NCBI RefSeq assembly: GCF_000186865.1
Contig: NW_008705576.1
Span: forward strand, 790,766-854,765
DNA: 64,000 nucleotides
Reading direction: 5' to 3'
Source of the DNA: Aureococcus anophagefferens
Taxonomy: Eukaryota; Sar; Pelagophyceae; Pelagomonadales; Pelagomonadaceae
Both the position numbers and the translations under genes were made by a program. Every line of letters starts with the position of its first letter. Position 1 is the first letter of the stretch. Positions 43,726 to 51,402 of the stretch are shown in pieces. The notes under the pieces were generated by a model. It made no database searches, was not told where the DNA came from, and worked only from the letters and a program-made list of their open reading frames with translations.

Positions 43726-46147
43726 ATGCGCCTCAACTGGGACACGGTGCTCGTGGGCAAGCGCGTCGTGCTCGTGCCCTACCGCGAGCGCTACGTGGCG
43801 CCCTACCACGCCTGGATGCAGGACGACGCGCTGCTCGAGCAGACGGCGAGCGAGCGGCTCACCCTCGCCGAGGAGCGCGCGAACCAGGCGAGCTGGCGCG
43901 ACGACGACACGAAGCTGACCTTCATCGTCCTCGCGCGCGAGGCCTGCTTCGGCGGCGACCGGTTCCCCGCGGCGGCCATGGCGGGCGACTGCAACCTCTT
44001 CCTCGACCGCGACGGCGCGCCGGAGGCCGAGGTCGAGGTCATGGTCGCCGAGCGCAAGTTCCGGCGCCGCGGCTTCGGCGCCGAGGCCGTGGAGCTCCTC
44101 CTCGCCTACGCGTCGCGGGAGCTCGACGTCCGCCGCTTCTTCGCCAAGGTCGGCGACGCGAACGGCCCGTCGCGGCGGCTCTTCGAAGGCACGCTCGGCT
44201 TCGAAAAGTGCAACTACGTCGCCGCGTTCAAGGAGACGGAGCTCGAGCGCGTCGTCGAGGCGCCGCTCCCGCTCGCGGCCTTCGCGACGTCCTACGACGC
44301 CGCGCCGGCGGCGGGCTTCGCCGTCGACGAGTTCGGCGTGTCTCACGACGACGGCGTCTACGCGTGCGCCGTCGTCCTCTTCGGCGCCCGGAGCGCCTTC
44401 TGCTGGGTCGGCCGCGCCGGCGAGGCGCCGAACCTCGGGGCCCTCGTCGCCGCGGGGCCGCGGGCCTTCGAGTGCGCCGCGGCCGCGGCGACGGCGCTCG
44501 TCGACGGCGACGGCGGCGGCGTCGGCGCGGCCATGGCGCAGCGCCTCAGCCGGGCGAGCGGCCGCGTCGTCCTCGTCGCCTGGTCCCTCGGCGACGGCGA
44601 GGACGTCGGCGCCGCGCGCGTCGAGCGCGAGCTCGCCAAGGCGCTGCCGCCCTTCGGCTGCGGCTTCGCGCCGAGGGCGCCCGCGCCCGAGGCCGCGGCG
44701 TCCGCGGACCTCTTCGGCGACGACAGCGACGACGACGGCGGCGCCGCGGTGCCGCCGCCGCCGCCGCCGCCGAGGGTCGCCGCGGCGCCCCTGCCGGCGG
44801 CGCCGCCGTCGAGCTTCGGCTGCGCGCGGCTCGCGGCGTTCGCGCCGCCGGCGTTCGACCCCGTCTACGTGCACCCGGCCCTCGCCGTCGTCGACGTCCC
44901 GGGCGTCGGCGGCGGCCGGGGCTACGCCGCGTCGCGGGACCTGCCGCCGGGCGCGCTCCTGCTCTGCGAGCGGCCCCTGCTCGCGCGCGCGAGTGTGGAA
45001 ACCAACCACTGGTTTGGGGGGTCCCCACCAAACTTCAGAACTCTCTATCTCGATCAAATCGTAGTCGATTCGGCTGATTTTTGGACGAATCGATTGCTCT
45101 CATCGAGATCTCGAAGCACAACAGAAGAAAGTGCGTCGAAACCGTCGCATACGATCACATTGAAGTCGGGTTGAAGATTTGGTTTCCACACAGGCGCGCG
45201 CGGAGACGTACGACCCGTCGGACGCGGCCGCGTGCCTCGCGCTCGCGGCCGCGCGCGAGCCGGCCTACGCGGCCGCGCTCGCGAGGCTCCACCCCGTCGG
45301 CGACGCCATGGACTTTTCGCGGCTCCTCGACGTCTGGCGCTTCAACGCCTTCGAGAGCGGGCTCTACCCGCGGCGCGCGCTCTTCAACGACGCGCGCGAC
45401 CCGACGTGCGCGCAGCTCGTCGTCGTCGACGACACCCTGGGCCCCCTGGCCGAGGTCTGGACCTGCCGGGCCGTGGCGAAGGGCGACGCGCTGACGCTGA
45501 GCTACGTCCAGCCCGCGGAGGCGACGGCGGCGAAGCGGCACGCGTACACGAACGCGCACCACGACTTCGCCGCGGCCGAGCCCGGCGACTTCGCCGCGGA
45601 CGAGGCGCTGGAGCGCGAAATCGACGCCGTCGACGAGGCCTTCGAGGCCGTCGACGTCGCCGACGCCGCCGACGCGGGCCGGGCCCGGGCCGCGCTCGTC
45701 GACGCGCTCGCGGCCGCGGCGTCCGCGGCCGCGCGCCTGCCGGAGCGCGACGCGCTGCGCCGCCGCGCGCACGGCGCCTGCGCGCGCGTCGCCGCCGCGC
45801 TGAGCGGCGCGCGCGTCGCCGACGCCGTGCCGGCGGGCGTCGTCGACCTCGACGCGCGGTCCGCGGCGGACGGCGTCGCGCTGCGCCACGCGCTGGCCTG
45901 GCTTCGGGGGCTCGAGGCCGCGGGCAAGGCGGACCACCCGGACGCCGCGCCGGCCAACGGCATCGCCGGCGACGCGCTCCGCGCCCTCGCCGCGACGCGC
46001 GCGGCGCCCGTCGTCGCCCGCGTCGCGGGCGCGGCCTGGGCGACGGCCGCGGAGGTCCACGCGGCGCTCGCGAAGCTCGACGCGGCCGCCGACCGCCTCA
46101 AGCGGCTCTACGACGCCCGCCGCTGGATCGCCGACGAGTGCGCGTAA
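43726..46147 (+). CDS. Triple fusion: NAT9-like acetyltransferase, PAC4-like, SET domain
   Basis: Exons 43726-44982 and 45194-46147 (736 aa). Residues 1-185 match NAT9-type GNATs: MRLNWDTVLVGKRVVLVPYR, QASWRDDDTKLTFIVL, GDCNLFLDRDG, EVEVMVAERKFRRRGFGAEA. Residues about 195-310 resemble proteasome assembly chaperone 4 (PSMG4): VYACAVVLFGARSAFCWVGR and GAAMAQRLSRASGRVVLVAW. From about 385 a SET domain follows: GRGYAASRDLPPGALLLCER before the intron and GLYPRRALFNDARDPTC with VAKGDALTLSYVQPAEA after it. The SET NHSCxPN motif reads NDARDPT, so methyltransferase activity is doubtful. The C-terminal ~200 residues are Ala-rich helices. The frame is continuous through all three parts. A missed gene boundary (for example an unspliced intergenic read-through) remains possible. 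Confidence 0.7.
44991..45193 (+). mobile_element. Introner element, family 1, copy 5
   Basis: 203 bp, flanked by a perfect 8-bp duplication GCGCGCGC (44983-44990 and 45194-45201). The left end is GAGTGTGGAAACC instead of CTGTGTGG (two changes); the right end is GGTTTCCACACAG. The predicted intron is 44983-45193, GC-AG, joining LLLCERPLL to ARAETYDPS within the SET domain. Orientation B. Confidence 0.92.
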
Positions 46148-46160
46148 ACACAACAGGAAC

Positions 46161-48254
46161 TTAATCGCAGGCGCAGCCCGTGCAGTCCGCGCCCGCGGCC
46201 TCGAGGTCCGCGCAGCTCGCGGCCGCTCCGTCGCACGTGTAGACGGCCGCGTCGGCGTCGCAGGGCGCGCCGTCGGTGCAGAGGTTGAAGACGCAGTCGC
46301 GCGGCCGCGCGCCGCCGAAGGCGCCGGCGCCGCACCAGTAGTCGAGCTCGCCAAAAATATCTGGGCGCCCGACGAAGTCGTAGGCTCCCGCGCCTGGGCG
46401 GGACAAGAGAGATTCAACGTCGCTTCAACATGAGTCCGCGCGCGCGCGTTCCGGAAAAAGCATCCGGAAAAAGCGTCCACGCGTCGAGAGCGCTCCCAGA
46501 GATGATCGCTCGTCCAAAAATCAGCCAAAACGAGTGGAAAACGGCCGAGAAAGGAGCCTTTGAAGTTGGGAATTTCGCTCTCTTGTCCTGCCCTGTCCCG
46601 CGCTCGCGTCGCGGTCCGCCCAGTCGTCGCGCCCATCGTCGAGGATCTGCGGGTTCATGGCGAGGTAGGACGCGCAGGACGCCGCGAGCGCGCCCGCGTC
46701 GTCGCGGCACGCGTCGCAGAACGCGTGGACCTGGCACTGCGTCGTCCGGGGCTCGCCGCGCGTCGCCGCGGGCGGTACGGCCTCGAAGGTGCCCGCGCAG
46801 ACCGCGTCCATCTGCGCGATCATCTGCCACTTGCAGGGCACGTACCAGCCCTCGGCGCCCGCGGCCGCGCACGCGCCGCCCGTCGCGGCGGCGCCGTACG
46901 TGGCCGCGTCGGCGCCGAACTTGCCCGGGTCGCCGCCGAGGCTGAGCTCGGCGCCGGCGCAGGCCTCAAAGTCGTAGCCCGCGAAGTCGTCGCAGGCCTG
47001 GGCGAGCCGCGCGAGCGCCGCGGCCGGGAGCGACGCCGCCGCGTCCGCCGCCGCGGGCGCCGTCGCGGGATCCGCCGCCGCGTCCGACGCCGCGGCCGGG
47101 AGCGACGCCACCGCGTCCGGAACCGCGTCCGCCGCCGCGTCCGCCGCCGCGGGCGCCGTCGCGGGATTCGCCGCGTCCGCCGCCGCGTCCGACACCGCCG
47201 CGGGGCTCGCGGGCGCCGCGATGCCGTAGGACGCGAGGACGGCGTCGATGGCGACGCCCTTGTCCGCGTCCGGGTCGAGGCCGCGGACGCAGTTGACGAC
47301 GAGCGGGCACGAGGACGCGGCGAGCGTCGTGTCCAGCAACTGCAGGTCCACGGCGCCGTCGCCGTCGCCGCAGTCGTTGGGCACGGGCCAGGCGCTCTCG
47401 CCGTGGGCCCCCGCGCAGAGGCTCCCGTCGAAGAGCGCCGGCCGCTCCTGCAACAAATACGCGAGGCCGCACTGGTCGTTGTCCTGCGTCGCCTCGTGGA
47501 TGCCCTTGCACTGGTCGCCGATGGTGTGCCCCCCGGCCAGCGTGTAGGTGGAGTCGAAGCCCGAGGCGACGATGTCGGGCATGGACAGATCCAGCATCGC
47601 CCGCAGGAACGTCCGCCCCTCGTCCGAGCCGACCCGGAGCAGGAAGGCGCCCAGGTTCACGCAGCTGCCCAGGAAGCCCGCGTCGGCGCAGCCCCCGGCC
47701 AGGGCCTCGGGCCCGCAGAAGCCGCCGACGTACGTCGGCGTCGACCAGACGGCGAACGCGCCGCCGTCCGCGGGCAGCCACCGGTCGAGCGCCGCGTCCG
47801 TCGCGACGAAGACGGCGTCGGCGTCGGTCCAGAAGGCCCACTCGCAGCCGCTGCGCCGCGCGACCTCGAGCGAGCAGTACTTGGCCGAGGCCATCGTGTA
47901 CTCGAAGCCGTCGTCGGCCGTCGTGGAATACGCGTCGGGGCACGCGGCCGCCAGATCCTCGAGGGTGTCCTCGAGGCGCGCGACGACGCGGTAGCCGTGC
48001 TTCTCCGCGTAGGCGCGCTTGAGCGGGAGCGTGCGCTCCTGGGACAGGGCCACGTAGTCCCCATAGGCCGCGTGAACCAGACAGATGGAGCTCGGGTCCC
48101 AGGTCGTCGTTTCCTGGAGCTGGGGTGGTGCTCGTGTCCTTTGCTGCGTCCAGGCGACGGCCAGGGTCCCGGCGACGCCCAGCGCCAGCGGCGCCGTCCA
48201 GCGACGCGGGCGCTGCCTGCCGAGGAGGCTCGCGGCCTCGTCGGTGGGCTCCAT
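46161..48254 (-). CDS. GT34-like type II membrane glycosyltransferase with Cys-rich tail
   Basis: Exons 48254-46604 and 46393-46161, giving 627 aa. A cytoplasmic start (MEPTDEAASLLGRQRPRR) precedes one membrane helix (LALGVAGTLAVAW), a type II topology. The catalytic region has HGYRVVARLEDTL and WAFWTDADAVFV, where DxD (DAD) coordinates the nucleotide sugar, then SCVNLGAFLLRVG and DNDQCGLAYLL, as in GMA12/MNN10 (GT34) galactosyl- and mannosyltransferases of the Golgi. Next comes an Ala/Asp-rich linker of repeats (PATAPAAADAA twice). The C-terminal ~200 residues carry about 20 cysteines in a secreted-type pattern, interrupted by a family-2 introner. That Cys-rich tail is not typical of GT34. 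Confidence 0.75.
46394..46595 (-). mobile_element. Introner element, family 2, copy 2
   Basis: 202 bp with 18-bp terminal inverted repeats: CAGGGCAGGACAAGAGAG at one end, complement of CTGGGCGGGACAAGAGAG at the other (16 of 18 match). It is flanked by the 8-bp duplication GCGCGGGA on the coding strand (plus 46386-46393 and 46596-46603). The predicted intron is 46603-46394 (GC-AG), joining DWADRDASAGAYDFV. Termini differ from family 1 but the core (CTGATTTTTGGACGA) is shared. Confidence 0.92.
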
Positions 48255-48862
48255 CGTGGCCGCCTTGAGGAAGGCTTTGGAAGGTGCTGCACGTTCGAAG
48301 GCAACACCCTCCAATGCCGTCGATTGGCGAGTCGGCTTCTGATTGTGGCATCCAGCATCCAGACGCCAAGAAATCCGCGTGCCTCACAAGAGGTATGCAC
48401 AGACAACCTTAACCACTGTCATGCTGATCTGAGATGAGTGGTCTGTAAATGGGGTGAGGTAGTGGTGGTGGTGGTGGGGGTGGTACCCCTGGGGCCGCTG
48501 GAGACCACTCGAATCCACCGGAATTATGCTTGTTTTGGCTCTATCGACCAGTTTTGATCTCGAGCTTGAGCAAACTGGTGGTTTTGACGCTCGATCATAA
48601 ATTTCGACCGTGTGGAGGTCATGGCCGAGCAGCCCTCCAGCTGCCGATCGGCCAGAACGGGTGGTTCACAGGCTTCGTTGACCCCATGTTGCAGCTGTTT
48701 TGACCACTCATTTTGAGCAAGTCGCGACTCAGGGGTAGTTGGTTAGTGGTGCTTGGTGTCGTGGGGTGGTTCGCTGCCGGCCTCTTGGTGCCTCAGCCAC
48801 AAGCGCAGCCAATCGCCACTGCCGCAGCCACAAGCACAGCCAAACGCGCAAACGCATCGACG
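48255..48862. other. Divergent intergenic region with markedly lower GC
   Basis: 608 bp. About 48420-48740 is visibly AT-richer than its surroundings, with a GGT/GTG-rich stretch near 48455-48490 and many TTTT/AAA runs. No open frame of note. It may be a promoter/UTR of the SDR gene or a remnant of inserted DNA. Confidence 0.4.
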
Positions 48863-49543
48863 ATGGCATCCAAGGTCGCCGCCGTGATCGGCTACGGCCC
48901 CGGCATCGGCCACTCGTGCGCCGCGCTGTGGGCCGCGAACGGCTACACGGTCGCGCTCGTCAGCCGCACGGCCTCGAAGCTCGAGGCCGCGGCGAAGACC
49001 ATCCCCAACGCGAAGCCCTACCCCTGCGACATCACCGACGACCATGCGCTGCGCGCGTGCCTCGTCGACATCGCCCGCGCGCTCGGGCCGATCGACGACG
49101 TCATCTACAACGCGGGCAACGGGGTCTGGAAGAAGTTCGACGAGATCTCCGTGGACCAGCTCGACGCGGCCATGAAGACGAACGTCTACGGCCTGCTGTC
49201 GACGTGCCAGGTCGCGACGCCGGCCATGATCAAGCGCGGCTCGGGCAACGTCATCGTCACGGGCGCGACGGCGAGCCTGCGCGGCATGCCCTTCACGAGC
49301 GCCTTCGCGAGCGCCAAGGCGGCCCAGAAGTCGCTCGCGCAGAGCGTCGCGCGCCAGCTCTGGGCCGAGAACGTCCACGTGTCCTACGCGATCATCGACG
49401 CGTCCGTCGGCCCGGCGGTGCCCAAGCAGATGCACCCCGACTCCATCGCGCGCGAGTACTGGCACCTCGCGACGCAGACCAAGGACTGCTGGACCTTCAT
49501 GCACCACATCCAGACGTCCGTCTCCGACATGGCGCTGCTCTGA
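48863..49543 (+). CDS. Short-chain dehydrogenase/reductase (SDR)
   Basis: 226 aa from ATG 48863; an open frame upstream would add a hydrophobic N-terminus (WLVVLGVVGWFAAGLLV) but has no ATG, so a spliced leader exon is possible. Rossmann motif AVIGYGPGIGHSCA, NADP-type SRT after beta-2, PCDITDD, and the stabilising YNAG. The catalytic Ser is in VTGATASLRG. The usual Tyr of YxxxK is Phe (AFASAKAAQKSL), leaving Lys. That substitution is shared by a subgroup of SDRs with FxxAK and a VxYAIID-type strand after it, so it need not mean inactivity. The substrate is unknown. Confidence 0.85.
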   Translation: MASKVAAVIGYGPGIGHSCAALWAANGYTVALVSRTASKLEAAAKTIPNAKPYPCDITDDHALRACLVDIARALGPIDDVIYNAGNGVWKKFDEISVDQLDAAMKTNVYGLLSTCQVATPAMIKRGSGNVIVTGATASLRGMPFTSAFASAKAAQKSLAQSVARQLWAENVHVSYAIIDASVGPAVPKQMHPDSIAREYWHLATQTKDCWTFMHHIQTSVSDMALL

Positions 49544-49763
49544 TCCGGGTCACGTAATGTTCAACTTGAGTGCACATTGAACCACGATGCAGGAAGGCTG
49601 GCAGGGCCGCCCGCGCGATGGAAGCTTCGTCCACCGGAACCTCCAGGACGTCGACGGCAAGGGCCGCGCGCCCCGGCCGGCCGCGGTCCTCGCGCGCTAC
49701 GCGACGACCCTCGCCGCTTTGCGGGCCTACGCGGGCGCCGCCCTCGGCGACTGCGTAAGGCCG
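49544..49763. other. Short convergent intergenic region
   Basis: 220 bp between the SDR stop and the sulfotransferase stop. Only short frames; nothing supported. Confidence 0.4.
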
Positions 49764-51125
49764 CTACTCTAGCTCGCCGCGCAGCCCGCCGCCGCTCGCC
49801 GCCTCCCGGGCCTCGATGGCGAGGAACTCCGCGCCGAGCGTCTCGTCGAAGTGGCCCTTGGCGTCCCCCGCGCTGCCCTTGCGGTAGAAGTAGGCCTTCT
49901 TGCCCGCCTTCTGCTTCATGGCGTCGAAGTTCGACAGCGCGTTGACCTTGTGCATGAGCTCGGGCGTCGCGTCGACGCCGACGAACGCGGCGACGCGCGC
50001 GATCTCCCGCTCCGGGTCCGCGAGCACGTCCTCGTAGCGCAGCCAGAGGACCTGGTCCGGCGACTCGCGCGCGCGCGCGCGCCAGCCCCGCCGGTGGTCC
50101 CAGATCGTGCCGTGCTCGAAGAGGCCCGACGCCCAGGCCTTGGCCCAGGCCGCGAAGGGCCAGCCGAGCTTGAAGGGCGACGCCGCGTGGTAGTAGGCCG
50201 ACACGCAGGCGTCGCGCGCGTCGCGCGTCACGTAGATAATCCTGAGGCCGGGGACGAGCGCGCCCGTGGTCACGTCCGTCCCCAGGAAGATCGCCGAGGG
50301 CGCGTGCGTCTTCACGACGCGCGGCGCCGGCAGGGACGCGAACTTGGCCAGGGGCATGCGCAGCTCCCCGCCCCTGCCGTCCCCGGCGCCCGGGACGGCC
50401 GCGACCTTCTCGACCCAGCACTTGCCTGTGTGGAAATCAACCACTGGTTTGGGGGGTCCCCACCAAACTTCAGAACTCTCTATCTCAATCAAATCGAAGT
50501 CGATTCGGCTGATTTTTGGACGGATCGATTGCTCTCGTCGAGTTCTCGAAGCACAGCAGAAGACCTCGCGTCGAAACCGTCGCATAAGCGCACATTGAAG
50601 TCGGTTTGAAGATTTGATTTCCACACAGGTACTTGCCGTGGCCCCGGGCGTCGCTCCACTCGTTCTGCGACGACGGGTCGAGCTTGGCCGCGTCGCCCCC
50701 GGCGAGGAGCGCGAGGACGACCTGCTCCGTCAGCGTCGTGCCCGTCTTCGGGAAGCTCGCGATGACGACGTCCGACGGCCGCAGGAGGTCCGGCGCCGCG
50801 CGGAGCGCGTCCCAGTTCGGGTTCGTGATGAACGGCGGGTGGGGGATGCCTGGGGCGGGAGCCGTCGCGTACGAATAACAAGCAGACGCGGTGCGAGCGC
50901 GCCGTGGACGCCCCGGTTCGACGCGTCCGGGCCGCGGAAGCGCACGGACGGGTCGGCCTTCGACTCGACGTAGTAGGCGTCGGCCTCGCCGCCGCGGCCC
51001 GTCTCCATGACGACGCGCCAGTCGTCGAGGCTCATGGACTGCCGCCGCCGCCGCCGGACCAGCGCGACGGCCGCGCCGACGGCGGCCACGACGGCCGCGA
51101 AGGCGACGGCCTGGGGCTTGGACAT
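49764..51125 (-). CDS. Cytosolic-type sulfotransferase (Sulfotransfer_1) with N-terminal membrane anchor
   Basis: Exons 51125-50912, 50849-50637 and 50425-49764, giving 362 aa. Intron 1 (50911-50850, 62 bp) fits best as GC-AG, giving DASNRGIPHPPFITNPNWD; GT alternatives give a 23- or 38-bp intron or a broken frame. Intron 2 is an introner. A membrane anchor is at residues 6-23 (AVAFAAVVAAVGAAVALV), followed by RRRRR. The PAPS 5'-loop is VVIASFPKTGTTLTEQVV; the 3'-phosphate motif is IIYVTRDARDACVSAYYH; VVKTHAP contains the catalytic-type His; LWLRYEDVLADPEREI follows. It transfers sulfate from PAPS to small acceptors or lipids. Unlike soluble SULTs it is membrane-anchored. Confidence 0.85.
50426..50628 (-). 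mobile_element. Introner element, family 1, copy 6
   Basis: 203 bp, CTGTGTGGAAATC to GATTTCCACACAG. The target duplication reads GCAAGTAC before and GCAAGTGC after on the coding (minus) strand (7 of 8). The predicted intron is 50636-50426 (GC-AG), joining DARGHGKCWVEKV. Very close to copies 3 and 5, so probably recent. Orientation A. Confidence 0.92.
50850..50911 (-). other. Short GC-AG intron
   Basis: 62 bp, GCGTCCAC to CCCCAG. The first eight intron bases (GCGTCCAC) and the first eight of the next exon (GCATCCCC) agree at six positions. This resembles a decayed introner target duplication, though no terminal repeats remain. Confidence 0.5.
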
Positions 51126-51402
51126 CGCGGGAATAAGGCAGCCTTGGCAGCCCAGCTTGCAGCTGAAGGAATAGTGAAAACCTTATCTTGGCTAAAAAAA
51201 CATCACGGTTTGGGCGGCAACTTTGGCGAAGTGGACTCCGGGAAATCGTCTCGTGATCGTGTCAACTGGTGAGTGCGCGTGCGCGCACCACCATCGCGCG
51301 CGAGCTGCTCGCCAGCAACGGCGATCACCCCTCCACCCCATCGAAGAGAGCAGAAAAAATAGCAGCCACTGACTTCCAAAACCCCCATCGCAGCAGCCCC
51401 GA
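51126..51402. other. Divergent intergenic region
   Basis: 277 bp between the sulfotransferase and subtilase starts, with several A-rich runs (for example near 51170-51205 and 51350-51380). Presumed promoters for both; no specific element identified. Confidence 0.4.
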
